Source: Amycolatopsis tucumanensis (GTDB taxonomy: Bacteria; Actinomycetota; Actinomycetes; Mycobacteriales; Pseudonocardiaceae). From it: a stretch of 64,000 nt of DNA. The notes under the pieces were generated by a model. It did not search any database, was not told the DNA's origin, and saw only the letters and a program-made list of their open reading frames with translations. The position numbers and the translations under genes were made by a program. The DNA is taken from assembly GCF_021654135.1 (NCBI RefSeq), contig NZ_JAKGSD010000007.1, positions 1-64,000 of the forward strand, read 5' to 3'. Below, in pieces: positions 26,385 to 34,443 of this stretch (position 1 is its first letter; each line of letters opens with the position of its first letter).

Positions 26385-26395
26385 GTCCCCTCCTT

Positions 26396-26428
26396 TGGAA
26401 TGCCATTCCATCGTGGAACGGCATTCCA
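26396..26428. promoter_or_regulatory. Tandem TGGAAT-type TetR operators
   Basis: TGGAATGCCATTCCA (26396-26410) is a perfect palindrome. TGGAACGGCATTCCA (26414-26428) repeats it with one mismatch, centre-to-centre 18 bp. They fill the gap between the flavin monooxygenase and TetR genes and overlap the region where both promoters must lie. Confidence 0.82.
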
Positions 26429-26447
26429 GATATGTCAAGATGGGGGC

Positions 26448-27110
26448 ATGCCACCACGGACCCGGCGCACGGAGGGGCTCTCCCGGGAGCGGATCGTCGA
26501 AGCGGCCGTCGAGCTGCTGGACACGGCGGGCGAGGCCGGGCTGACGTTCCGGACGCTGACCGAACGGCTCGCCACCGGCGCGGGCGCGATCTACTGGCAC
26601 GTGGCGAACAAGGACGAGCTGCTGACCACGGCGACGGACGCGGTCGTGGCCGAGGCGCTCCCCGCCGCGTCCGCGGGTTCGCCCGAGGAGGAGATCCGCG
26701 CCGTCGCGCTGGGCCTGTTCGACGCGATCGAGCAGCACCCGTGGCTCGCGACGCAGCTGTTGATGCAGCTGACCCGCAACCCCGGGGGCCCGGTGGCGCC
26801 GCGGATCTTCGAGGCCATCGGACGGCAGATCGGCGCACTGGGGGTCCCCGAACACAGCTGGTTCACCGCGACGTCGGTGCTGGTGCACTACATCCTCGGC
26901 ACCGCGGGCCAAACCGCGACAGCCGAAGTCAGCACGACGCGGGAGGCCTTCCTCGACACGGTGGCGAGGAGCTGGGAGAACCTCGACCCGGAGGCCTACC
27001 CGTTCACCCGCGGCGTCGCGAAGCAGCTGCGCAACCACGACGACCGGGAACAGTTCCTTGCCGGAATCGATCTTGTGCTGGCCGGCGTCACCACCCGCCA
27101 CTCGTCGTAG
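26448..27110 (+). CDS. TetR family repressor of the flavin monooxygenase
   Basis: A 220-residue TetR protein. The DNA-binding helices lie in SRERIVEAAVELLDTAGEAGLTFRTLTERLATGAGAIYWHVANKDELL (about 12-58); the GAIYWHVANKDEL form is typical of the branch related to classical TetR. The C-terminal half is the helical effector domain. It is divergent from the monooxygenase, with two near-identical TGGAAT palindromes between, which argues for a substrate-induced pair like tetR/tetX-type units. The ATG at 26448 follows GGGGGC. Confidence 0.87.
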   Translation: MPPRTRRTEGLSRERIVEAAVELLDTAGEAGLTFRTLTERLATGAGAIYWHVANKDELLTTATDAVVAEALPAASAGSPEEEIRAVALGLFDAIEQHPWLATQLLMQLTRNPGGPVAPRIFEAIGRQIGALGVPEHSWFTATSVLVHYILGTAGQTATAEVSTTREAFLDTVARSWENLDPEAYPFTRGVAKQLRNHDDREQFLAGIDLVLAGVTTRHSS

Positions 27111-27167
27111 AAACCCTTGCGCCGCGAGCGCTACTCACCTCTGCCCGACGCCCACACCGAGACGTGG

Positions 27168-27524
27168 ATGTACTTGGTGTGCGCCGAAATCGACCGGATG
27201 GCCGAGCCGCCAGGCTGGCTGCTGGCGGCCCGGGAGTGGTGGTTCGTCCTCGCCACGGTTCGTATCAACGGCGTCATGAACCCAAGCTACGACGCACATC
27301 TCGGTGAGGACGAGGCGCGGATCGGGCTGGTGCAGGAGATCCATGAGCGCGTGCTACGCCGCTTCGAGTCATTCGGCGAGAAGATGCCACGGCTGAGCGT
27401 GCCCGAGGGCGTCTGGGCCTTCGACGGCTCCGTCCCCACCGAGTTGTTCGCGGAGACCTTTGCGTCTTTCGCCGGTGTGTTGCGTGGCGAGGGCAAGGAT
27501 CTGGAGCCAGATGTAGTCGCGTAA
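27168..27524 (+). CDS. Hypothetical protein beside tRNA-Arg
   Basis: A 118-residue acidic protein that I do not recognise. The frame reads like protein (WLLAAREWWFVLATVRI, then an amphipathic stretch to RRFESFGEKMPRL), but its codons are less GC-biased than those of its neighbours. The frame is open back to a TTG at 27117, so the ATG at 27168 is only the first standard start; there is no clear ribosome site. It lies on the 3' side of tRNA-Arg, where integrated DNA commonly leaves remnants, so a leftover cargo gene is possible. Confidence 0.4.
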   Translation: MYLVCAEIDRMAEPPGWLLAAREWWFVLATVRINGVMNPSYDAHLGEDEARIGLVQEIHERVLRRFESFGEKMPRLSVPEGVWAFDGSVPTELFAETFASFAGVLRGEGKDLEPDVVA

Positions 27525-27609
27525 GGGAAGTGTTGCTGACTGCCGGCCCAGAAGCACCCGAGCGGCGGTGCTCGGAACGCTCGCCGAAAAGAAGCGTCAA
27601 GCACGGGCC

Positions 27610-27644
27610 GGTCAGGGCCTTGATCCGATAACGGGGTCCTGACC
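27610..27644 (-). terminator. Stem-loop downstream of tRNA-Arg
   Basis: GGTCAGG (27610-27616) pairs with CCTGACC (27638-27644), with further partial pairing inside. It lies 11 bp beyond the tRNA 3' end and may terminate or process its transcript. Confidence 0.45.
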
Positions 27645-27654
27645 AGCCAAGAAG

Positions 27655-27728
27655 TGCCCCCGGCAGGACTCGAACCTGCGACCTAGAGATTAGAAGGCTC
27701 TTGCTCTATCCGGCTGAGCTACGAGGGC
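27655..27728 (-). tRNA. tRNA-Arg (anticodon UCU)
   Basis: On the minus strand the acceptor stem GCCCTCG pairs with CGGGGGC, followed by discriminator A. The D-arm GCTC-AGCCGGATA-GAGC, the anticodon arm GAGCCTTCTAATCTC-like loop with TCT at its centre, and the T-arm GCAGG-TTCGAGT-CCTGC are all canonical. CCA is not encoded. It reads AGA codons, which are rare in this GC-rich genome. Confidence 0.93.
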
Positions 27729-27810
27729 CTGGCGCCGACGACCACAGGCCGTCCTGACCTGCAGTTTAGTCACCGTCACTTCCCCTATCGCCGGACGGCG
27801 GGGGAACGTT

Positions 27811-28548
27811 TCAGCCTCTGCCGATGAACGGCATCTTCGTCGCCGTGACGGTCATGAACTGCACGTTCGCGGTCAGCGGGAGCCCTGCCATGTACAGCAC
27901 GGCTTCCGCGACGTGTCTGGCGTCAAAGGTGGGTTCGGGCAGCTCGCGGCCGTCCGCCTGGCGCGCGCCCCTGGCGATTCCCGCCGTCATCTCCGTCGCC
28001 GCGTTGCCGATGTCGATTTGGCCACACGCGATGTCGTACGGGCGGCCGTCCAGCGACAACGACTTCGTCAGACCGGTGATGGCGTGCTTCGTCGCGGTGT
28101 AGGCAGCGCTGCCGGGGCGCGGGGTGTGCGCGGAGATGGAGCCGTTGTTGATGATGCGACCACCGCGCGGGTCCTGGCGCTTCATGATCCGGAACGCCTC
28201 CCGCGCGCACAGGAACGCACCGGTCAGGTTCACCGCCACCGTCTGCTGCCACGCCTCGACCGGGACCTCGTCCGGGTCGCCGGCCGGGCCGAAGGTGCCC
28301 GCGTTGTTGAACAACACGTCCACCCGGCCCCACCGGTCCGCGACCGCCTCGAAAAGGGCGCTGACCTGGGCGGGGTCGGCGACGTCGGCCGGGTGCACGA
28401 GGGCGTCCGGCGCGCCCGCGGCGGTCTCGGCCAGCGCGTCGGCTCTCCGGCCGGCCAGCGCGACGCGGTAGCCGGCGCCCAGCAGCGCCTGCGCCACGTG
28501 CCGTCCGATGCCCGAACCGGCACCCGTCACGACGGCGACCCCACCCAT
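27811..28548 (-). CDS. Short-chain dehydrogenase/reductase
   Basis: A 245-residue classical SDR. The NAD(P)-binding TGAGSGIG is at residues 8-15, NNAG near 85, the catalytic serine in NNGSIS near 138, and the YxxxK in SAAYTATK near 152. The cofactor preference and alcohol/ketone substrate cannot be read. The ATG at 28548 is preferred to the GTG two codons upstream because GGAGG lies 5 nt before it. The next gene upstream, a quinone oxidoreductase on the same strand, ends 53 bp away and may be co-transcribed with it. Confidence 0.85.
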   Translation of the reverse strand: MGGVAVVTGAGSGIGRHVAQALLGAGYRVALAGRRADALAETAAGAPDALVHPADVADPAQVSALFEAVADRWGRVDVLFNNAGTFGPAGDPDEVPVEAWQQTVAVNLTGAFLCAREAFRIMKRQDPRGGRIINNGSISAHTPRPGSAAYTATKHAITGLTKSLSLDGRPYDIACGQIDIGNAATEMTAGIARGARQADGRELPEPTFDARHVAEAVLYMAGLPLTANVQFMTVTATKMPFIGRG

Positions 28549-28601
28549 GCGCACCTCCCGCTCGACGCCGGCCCCAACCCGCGACCGGTCGGCACCTTCC
28601 G

Positions 28602-29510
28602 CTAGACAGTCAACACGACCTTGCCACGCCCGTGCCCGGTCTCGATCTCCCGGTGCGCGTCCGCCGCCTCGTCCAGGCGGTACGTCCGCCGCACCAGGAA
28701 GCTCAGCTCGCCCCGGTCGTACCGGCGCGCCAGCTCGGCCAGCCGGTCCGCCGACCGCTGCCCGCGCACCAGCTGCACCCCGAGCGACTCCGCCCGATCG
28801 TGGTCCACCAGCGTCACCACGCGACGCCGCTCCTTCACCAGTGCGAGTGAAAGATCAAGCGCGGCGCCACCCGCGCCGTCCAGGACCGCGTGCACCCCGC
28901 CGGGTGAAAGCGCTCGCAGCCGGTCCTCCAGGCCGTCGCCGTAGACGACCGGCGTCGCGCCGAGCGAGCGCACGTAGTCCTGATTCGCCGCGCTCGCGGT
29001 GCCGATCACGGACGCGCCCCACAGCCGCGCGAGCTGGACCGCCGCGGTGCCGACCGAGCCCGCCGCGGCGTGCACCAGGACCGTGTCCCCCGGGCCGACG
29101 CCGAGCTGCCGCAACGCCATGTACGCCGTCTGCGTCCCGGCGGTGAACCCGCCGGCGACGGTCCACGGCATGCCGGCCGGCTTGGCCGTGACCTGGTCCT
29201 GCCCGACCACCACGTACTCGGCGTAGCAGCCCAGCACGTTGAAGCCGAGCACCTCGTCGCCGACCGACCACGCCGCTCCGTCCCCGACCTGGTCCACCAC
29301 GCCGGCGAACTCGTTGCCGGGGATCCGCGGCCACGTCAGCCCCGTCGCGTACGGCGGCTCCCAGCCGGCCCGCACCGCCGCGTCGAACGGCTGCACACCC
29401 GCCGCCCGCACGCGGACCCGGACCTGTCCCGGACCCGCCTGCGGGTCCGGGACGTCCATGGCGCGCAGAACCTCCGGGCCACCCGGCTCGGTGAACGCCG
29501 CTGCCTTCAT
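28602..29510 (-). CDS. NADPH:quinone oxidoreductase-like MDR protein
   Basis: A 302-residue zinc-free medium-chain dehydrogenase of the quinone oxidoreductase type. The N-terminal GroES-like fold contains [16 protein letters not shown], and the NADPH-binding region is [19 protein letters not shown] (about 142-160). The zinc-binding cysteines of alcohol dehydrogenases are missing. It probably reduces quinones or enones in the cytoplasm. The leader carries a MerR/SoxR-like operator with a -35-like TTGACC, a short hairpin and a GGAGG ribosome site, so it is probably induced by redox-active compounds. Confidence 0.85.
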   Translation of the reverse strand: MKAAAFTEPGGPEVLRAMDVPDPQAGPGQVRVRVRAAGVQPFDAAVRAGWEPPYATGLTWPRIPGNEFAGVVDQVGDGAAWSVGDEVLGFNVLGCYAEYVVVGQDQVTAKPAGMPWTVAGGFTAGTQTAYMALRQLGVGPGDTVLVHAAAGSVGTAAVQLARLWGASVIGTASAANQDYVRSLGATPVVYGDGLEDRLRALSPGGVHAVLDGAGGAALDLSLALVKERRRVVTLVDHDRAESLGVQLVRGQRSADRLAELARRYDRGELSFLVRRTYRLDEAADAHREIETGHGRGKVVLTV

Positions 29511-29523
29511 GAGGTGCCTCCTC

Positions 29524-29542
29524 GATCTCGACCTGCGAGATC
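29524..29542 (-). other. Leader hairpin of the quinone oxidoreductase mRNA
   Basis: GATCTCG (29524-29530) and CGAGATC (29536-29542) form a perfect 7-bp stem with a 5-nt loop between the operator and the ribosome site. It would lie near the 5' end of the transcript; any role is inferred. Confidence 0.5.
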
Positions 29543-29551
29543 AACGGTGAC

Positions 29552-29571
29552 ACCTCCAGTTAACTGGAGGT
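29552..29571 (-). promoter_or_regulatory. MerR/SoxR-like operator-promoter
   Basis: ACCTCCAGTTAACTGGAGGT is a perfect 20-bp palindrome closely resembling SoxR boxes (CCTCAAGTTAACTTGAGG type). On the minus strand TTGACC overlaps its edge as a -35, as in MerR-family promoters with a stretched spacer; the -10 is poor by eye. The site abuts the stop of the lpd gene, and no MerR gene lies next to it. Confidence 0.72.
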
Positions 29572-29576
29572 CAACC

Positions 29577-30974
29577 TCAGAAGTTGATCATGTGACCGGC
29601 GAGACCGTGGATGGCCTCCTTGACCGCTTCGCCGAGGGTCGGGTGCGCGTGCACGTTGCGGGCCACCTCGTGCACCGTCAGGTCCCACTGCTGCGCCAGC
29701 GTCAGCTCCGGCAGCAGCTCGGTGACGTCCGGGCCGATCAGGTGCGCGCCGAGCAGCTCGCCGTACTTGGCGTCGGACAGGATCTTCACGAAGCCGCCCG
29801 CGTCGGCGAGGCCGTGGGCCTTGCCGTTGGCGGTGAACGGGAACTTGGCGACCTGCACGTCGTAGCCCTGCTCGCGCGCCTGCGCCTCGGTCAGGCCGAA
29901 GCTCGCGACCTGCGGCTGGCAGTACGTCGCGCGCGGGATCATCGTGTAGTCGAGCTCCATGGTCTCCGCGCCGCCGATCGTCTCGGCCGCCACGATGCCC
30001 ATCGACTCGGCCGCGTGGGCCAGCATCAGCTTCGCGGTGACGTCGCCGATCGCGAAGATGTGCGGCACGTTCGTGCGGCAGCGCCCGTCGACGGCGATGG
30101 CGCCGCGCTCGGTCAGCTCGACGCCGGTGTTCTCCAGCCCGTAGCCCTCGACGCGCGGCTGGAAGCCGATCGCCTGCAGGACCTTGTCGGCCTCCAGCGT
30201 CTGCTGGTTGCCGCCGCTGGACACGGTGACCTTGACCTTGGCGCCGCTGTCGTCGATGCTCTCGACCTTCGTGCCGGTCAGGACCTTGATGCCGAGCTTC
30301 TTGTAGCGCTTGGCCAGCTCCTTGGACACGTCCGCGTCCTCGAGCGGCACCATCCGGTCCAGGAACTCCACGATCGTCACGTCGACGCCGTAGTTGTGCA
30401 TGACGTAGGCGAACTCGACGCCGATCGCGCCCGCGCCGGCGATGATGATGCTGCCCGGCAGGTCGCGGGAGAGGATCTGCTCCTCGTAGGTCACCACGCG
30501 CTCGGACAGCTGGGTGCCCGGCAGCAGCTTGGTGGTGGCGCCGGCGGCGATGATGCAGTGGTCGAAGGTGACGGTCTCGACGCCGTTCTCACCGGTGACC
30601 TCGATGGTGTGCGCGTCGGTGAACTTGCCGCGCCCGGTGAACTCCTGAATGTTGTTCTTCTTCATCAGGAAGTGCACGCCCTTGACGCGGCCGTCGGCGA
30701 CCGAGCGGCTGCGGTCGAACGCGGCGCCGTAGTCGAAGGTGATCGGCCCGTCCGAGCTGATCCCGAAGGTCTTGGCCTCCTTGGTGACCAGGTGGGCGAG
30801 CTCCGCGTTGCGCAGCAGCGCCTTCGACGGGATGCACCCGACGTTCAGGCACACGCCGCCCCAGTACTTCTCCTCGACGATCGCCGTCTTCAGGCCGAGC
30901 TGCGAAGCCCGGATCGCCGCGACATACCCGCCGGGCCCGGCACCCAGCACCACAACGTCGAAATGCGCACTCAT
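29577..30974 (-). CDS. lpdA: Dihydrolipoamide dehydrogenase
   Basis: A 465-residue E3 flavoprotein. FAD binds at [13 protein letters not shown] (about 8-20), the redox disulfide is in [13 protein letters not shown] (about 40-52), the NAD motif is [15 protein letters not shown] near 180, and the catalytic His-Glu pair is in HAHPTLGE near 444. It reoxidises lipoyl groups of pyruvate/2-oxoglutarate dehydrogenase complexes or glycine cleavage H protein. The ATG at 30974 is chosen because it immediately precedes the FAD domain. The gene is monocistronic in this window. Confidence 0.92.
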   Translation of the reverse strand: MSAHFDVVVLGAGPGGYVAAIRASQLGLKTAIVEEKYWGGVCLNVGCIPSKALLRNAELAHLVTKEAKTFGISSDGPITFDYGAAFDRSRSVADGRVKGVHFLMKKNNIQEFTGRGKFTDAHTIEVTGENGVETVTFDHCIIAAGATTKLLPGTQLSERVVTYEEQILSRDLPGSIIIAGAGAIGVEFAYVMHNYGVDVTIVEFLDRMVPLEDADVSKELAKRYKKLGIKVLTGTKVESIDDSGAKVKVTVSSGGNQQTLEADKVLQAIGFQPRVEGYGLENTGVELTERGAIAVDGRCRTNVPHIFAIGDVTAKLMLAHAAESMGIVAAETIGGAETMELDYTMIPRATYCQPQVASFGLTEAQAREQGYDVQVAKFPFTANGKAHGLADAGGFVKILSDAKYGELLGAHLIGPDVTELLPELTLAQQWDLTVHEVARNVHAHPTLGEAVKEAIHGLAGHMINF

Positions 30975-31002
30975 ACCCGCCACCCTATGCCCTCGCGGGC
31001 GA

Positions 31003-31034
31003 GCCGGTCGTGGGTGCTCGGGCCCACGACCGGC
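31003..31034 (-). terminator. Hairpin terminator after the F420-type oxidoreductase
   Basis: GCCGGTCGTGGG (31003-31014) pairs perfectly with 31023-31034 around an 8-nt loop, just after the stop at 31041 and before the lpdA start. Confidence 0.82.
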
Positions 31035-31040
31035 CCCTGA

Positions 31041-31445
31041 TCAGGCGCGCTCGAGGATGACGACGGGGATCTTGCGGTCCGTCTTCTTCTGGTACTCGTC
31101 GTAGTCCGGCCAGACCTTCGCCATCTTGGGCCAGAGCACCTCGCGCTCCGCATCGGTGGCGGTGCGGGCCTTGGCGGTGAACTTGTCGGCCTTGACCTGC
31201 ACCTTGACCTCGGGATTGGCCTGCAGGTTGAGGTACCAGCCGGGGTGCTGGGGCGCGCCGCCCTTGGAGGCGACGATCACGTAGGCGCCCTCGTGCTCCT
31301 GGTAGATCAGGGCGAACTTGCGCTCCTGGCCGGACTTGCGGCCGGTGGTCGTCAGGATCAGGATCGGGGCGCCCTTCTCCCAGTCGTGACCGACTTCACC
31401 ATCGGTCTCCTCGTAGCGGCGGACGTGCTCGTCACCGAAGAGCAT
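31041..31445 (-). CDS. Nitroreductase/deazaflavin (F420)-dependent oxidoreductase family protein
   Basis: A 134-residue split-barrel protein of the actinobacterial deazaflavin-dependent nitroreductase family (Ddn-like). The family core is ILILTTTGRKSGQERKFALIYQ followed by VIVASKGGAPQHPGWYLNL. Members use F420H2 to reduce nitro compounds, quinones or other acceptors, some at the membrane; the acceptor here is unknown. AGGA precedes the ATG at 31445, and a strong hairpin follows the stop. Confidence 0.85.
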   Translation of the reverse strand: MLFGDEHVRRYEETDGEVGHDWEKGAPILILTTTGRKSGQERKFALIYQEHEGAYVIVASKGGAPQHPGWYLNLQANPEVKVQVKADKFTAKARTATDAEREVLWPKMAKVWPDYDEYQKKTDRKIPVVILERA

Positions 31446-31614
31446 GCGGGGTCCTTTCGTCTCGGCAGATTCCTCCGTGATTCCGCAACGCGCGGCGGCG
31501 GCTGGGTATTTCCGAGGTCACTTTCGGTGATCCCCACTCGCTCGGGTGGTCCTGACCAGGCAAAAAGCGGAAACCGACCTAGAATTCGGCGCAACGCCGA
31601 CCGCGGGAGGAACG

Positions 31615-32664
31615 ATGAGCGACCGGCCGCACGTGACGCTCGAAGACGTGGCGAGGACCGCCGAGGTCTCGCTGGCGACGGCGTCCCGCGCGCTCAACGG
31701 CACGACCAGAGTGCGCGACGACCTGCGGGAGCGGGTGCTGTCGGCGGCCGCGGAGCTGGCGTACACGCCGAACGCGCACGCGCAGGCCCTCGCCGGCGGG
31801 TCGCGCCGGACGGTGGGGGTGATCTGCCACGACATCAGCGACCCGTACTTCGCGGCGATCACCCGTGGGGTGATGCGGGTGGCCGACAGCCACGGGCTGC
31901 TCGTGATGCTCGCCGGGACGTTCGCCGATCCGGACCGGGAGCTGGCGTGCGTGTCGACGCTGCGGGCGCAGCGGGCGTCGGCGATCCTGCTGACCGGTTC
32001 GGCGTTCGAGGACAGGGCGTGGGAGCGGCGGATGGCGGCCGAGCTGGAGCCGTACCGGCGCGGTGGCGGGCGGGTGGCCGCCGTGACGCGGCACCGGTCG
32101 CTCAAGGCGGACACCATCGCACCCGACAACCGGGGCGGCGCGCGGGCACTGGTGGAGGCCATGCACGGGCTGGGCCACCGGCGGTTCGCGGTGGTGACCG
32201 GGCCGGCGCGGCTGACCACAGTGGCCGATCGGGTGGCCGGGTTCCGGGAGGGGCTGGCCGGGCTGGGGATCGAACTGTCCGAACGGGACGTGTTCGCCGG
32301 TTCGTTCGACCGGGACGGCGGTTACGAGGCGACGGAGGCCCTACTGGCGGCCAAGCACAAGGCGACGTGCGTGCTGACGGCGTCGGACGTGATGGCGGTG
32401 GGGGCGGTGAGCGCGCTGCGTGCGGCGGGGCTGTCGGTGCCGGAGGACGTGTCGGTCACGGGGTTCGACGACGTGCCGCTGGTGCGGGACTTCGGGTTGA
32501 CCACGGTGGCGTTGCCGCTGGAGCGCATCGGGGCGGAGGCGCTGGAACTGGCCCTGGACGACGGTGGTGCTGGTGGTGGGGCGCGGGGTCGCGTTCGGCG
32601 GGTGTCGGGCGAGGTGCTGCTGCGGGGGAGCACGGGGAAGCCCCGCCGCCGACGGCGGGGCTGA
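31615..32664 (+). CDS. LacI family transcriptional regulator
   Basis: A 349-residue LacI/GalR regulator. The headpiece is VTLEDVARTAEVSLATASRALNG (about 6-28) with hinge YTPNAHAQALAGG. The rest is a periplasmic-binding-protein-like effector domain (VGVICHDISDPYFAAITRGV; GFDDVPLVRDFGLTTV near 285). It probably responds to a sugar, but no sugar operon adjoins it. The ATG at 31615 follows GGGAGG. The last residues (SGEVLLRGSTGKP, then an Arg-rich tail) run into a terminator hairpin and are duplicated downstream. Confidence 0.87.
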   Translation: MSDRPHVTLEDVARTAEVSLATASRALNGTTRVRDDLRERVLSAAAELAYTPNAHAQALAGGSRRTVGVICHDISDPYFAAITRGVMRVADSHGLLVMLAGTFADPDRELACVSTLRAQRASAILLTGSAFEDRAWERRMAAELEPYRRGGGRVAAVTRHRSLKADTIAPDNRGGARALVEAMHGLGHRRFAVVTGPARLTTVADRVAGFREGLAGLGIELSERDVFAGSFDRDGGYEATEALLAAKHKATCVLTASDVMAVGAVSALRAAGLSVPEDVSVTGFDDVPLVRDFGLTTVALPLERIGAEALELALDDGGAGGGARGRVRRVSGEVLLRGSTGKPRRRRRG

Positions 32665-32820
32665 CCTCTGCACGGCTCGGCCCCGGGGGCAGGTTGGCGG
32701 CGAGGGCAGGCGGCGGCTCGGGTGAGGCGCTGCTGCGCGGAAGCACCGCCAAACCCCTGCACGGCTCAGCCCTGGGGCGGTCAGGTTGGTGGCGAGAGGG
32801 CAGGCGGGGTCGGGTGGCTG
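32608..32820 (+). repeat. Duplicated 3' end of the lacI-type gene
   Basis: The segment from about 32608 to 32720 (encoding SGEVLLRGSTGKP, the stop and a CTGCACGGCTC... stretch) recurs imperfectly at about 32721-32820, where another frame spells SGEALLRGSTAKP. The second copy has no stop at the matching place and no gene of its own. Confidence 0.6.
32641..32660 (+). terminator. Hairpin overlapping the lacI-type stop
   Basis: CCCCGCCG (32641-32648) and CGGCGGGG (32653-32660) form a perfect 8-bp stem with a 4-nt loop, ending just before the TGA at 32662. Confidence 0.65.
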
Positions 32821-33035
32821 TCTGGGTTGGACGCGAGCGGAGCCCACGGGGTCGCCACTGGCTCGCTCGCGGGGTACAGCCGGGTTAGGTAGTGGTTCGC
32901 GAGAGGCTTTCCCCTCGTGGGTCGCGAGTCGGCATCTCGGGTGGCGGTGACCGGTCCGTTCGTGCAATCGCCAGTGGCCCTGTCCCGCGGCGACGACTGG
33001 CCCTCTCACGCGGCGCAATGGCCCTCCCGTGCCGC

Positions 33036-33277
33036 GATGAGTGGTCACCTCGAGCCCCTGCGAATGGCACTCCCGTGCGACACGACCGGCCCTCCCACGC
33101 AGCGCGAGCACCCCGCCCGCGCCGCGATGAGTGGTCACCTCGAGCCCCTGCGAATGGCACTCCCGTGCGACACGACCGGCCCTCCCACGCAGCGCGAGCA
33201 CCCCGCCCGCGCCGCGATGAGTGGTCACCTCGAGCCCCTGCGAATGGCACTCCCGTGCGACACGGTTGGTCCTCTCG
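33036..33277. repeat. 90-bp tandem repeat
   Basis: Two full copies (33036-33125, 33126-33215) and a partial third (33216 to about 33265) of a 90-bp unit that begins GATGAGTGGTCACCTCGAGC are virtually identical. Part of the unit (GGCCCTCCCGTGCCGCGATGAG) also precedes the array. The unit is 30 codons long and open in several frames, but none carries a start or signal that favours coding. The 32665-33389 gap contains no convincing gene apart from these repeats. Confidence 0.82.
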
Positions 33278-33389
33278 CGCGTTGGTGGGTGGTTGGTCCA
33301 CTCGCGCCTTCGCGGCTGGCCCTCTCGTTCGGTCACCACCGGCTCCGTCGCGGGCGCCACCTGGCGCTCTCGAGCACGCACCAAGCCCC

Positions 33390-34328
33390 TCAGTAGCAGG
33401 CCGACACCACCGGCAGGCACACGTACGTGTCACCCCAGTGCCCCTGTCCGGTGATGTTCGTGGCGTAGCGGACCAGCGGCGCGAACCGGGCGACGCCCGC
33501 CGCCAGTGCCTCCTGGTTCCGCTGCAGCATCCCGGTCAACTGGTCGAGCGAGGCCAGCACCGGGCGCAACGCCACGTCATTGTCCTCGACCAGGCCCTGC
33601 ACCTCCCGGGACAACGACTGCGCCCCCGTCAGCAGCGCCGAGATCGCCGACGCCCTCGCCGCCACTTCGGCCAGCACCAGGTTCCCGTCCGCCATCAACC
33701 GCACCAGCTGCGCATCCCGGTCCGCCAAGGTGCGCGACAGCGCCGCCGTGTTGCCCAGCAGCCGCGACAGCTCCGCATCCCGGGACGCGATCGTCGTCGA
33801 CAGCTGGGACAGGCCGTCCAGCGCGCCCCGCACCGAGGAGCCGCCCGGCAGCGCCGCCGACAGCGCGTCGAACGACCGGGCCAGCCGGTCCGTGTCCAGC
33901 CCGCCGACGGTCTTCGACAGGTCCCGGAACGCGTCCAGCACGTCATACGGCGCGATCGTCCGCGAGCGTGGGATCACCCCATCCAGTGGTTGAGACCCCT
34001 GAGGATCCAGCGCGAGGTACTTCTGCCCCAGCAACGTCTTGATCTTGATCGCCGCCGTCGTGCGGTCACCCAGCCAGGTGCCCGACACCTTGAACCGGAC
34101 CCGCACCGACGCACCGTCCAGGCCGACGTCCACCACCTTGCCGGCCTTCACCCCGGCCACCCGCACCTCGTCGTCCACCGCGAGGCCGCCCGCTTCGCTG
34201 AATTCCGCCTCGTACGACACGCCCGCGCCGATCAGCGGCAGCGATTCCGCGTTCAGCGCCGCGACGAACGCCAGCGCCAGCACCACGAGACCGGCAATTC
34301 CGATACCGGCAGGATCCCGATCACGCAT
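33390..34328 (-). CDS. Solitary MCE family protein
   Basis: A 312-residue Mce-type protein. One N-terminal membrane helix (about 8-25) precedes the MCE/MlaD domain (about 35-115, with YEAEFSEAGGLAVDDEVRVAGVKAGKVVDV), then a long helical, coiled-coil-prone region rich in Asp-Ala-Leu repeats. A terminal cysteine pair (VCLPVVSACY) ends the chain. Family members form tunnels for lipid import at the envelope, normally in operons with two YrbE permeases and six Mce genes. None of these is nearby, and the gene is alone, divergent from a TetR gene across a palindrome. Confidence 0.83.
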   Translation of the reverse strand: MRDRDPAGIGIAGLVVLALAFVAALNAESLPLIGAGVSYEAEFSEAGGLAVDDEVRVAGVKAGKVVDVGLDGASVRVRFKVSGTWLGDRTTAAIKIKTLLGQKYLALDPQGSQPLDGVIPRSRTIAPYDVLDAFRDLSKTVGGLDTDRLARSFDALSAALPGGSSVRGALDGLSQLSTTIASRDAELSRLLGNTAALSRTLADRDAQLVRLMADGNLVLAEVAARASAISALLTGAQSLSREVQGLVEDNDVALRPVLASLDQLTGMLQRNQEALAAGVARFAPLVRYATNITGQGHWGDTYVCLPVVSACY

Positions 34329-34388
34329 TCCGGCCCCTTCCGCCGGGTTACGCTCTTAACACGTGCCTCCGATCGAATGACGTATTCG

Positions 34389-34400
34389 CCGACATGTCGG
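34389..34400. promoter_or_regulatory. Palindrome between mce-like and TetR genes
   Basis: CCGACATGTCGG is a perfect 12-bp palindrome in the divergent gap, and probably the operator of the TetR protein. Confidence 0.6.
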
Positions 34401-34443
34401 AAAAGAACAACTCCCCCGGGTGACCCATGCCAGCATGTCGCCC

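Noticed and set aside
33036..33265. CRISPR-like array
   Set aside because: The 90-bp units are contiguous and identical throughout, with no short repeat alternating with unique spacers, and no cas genes nearby.
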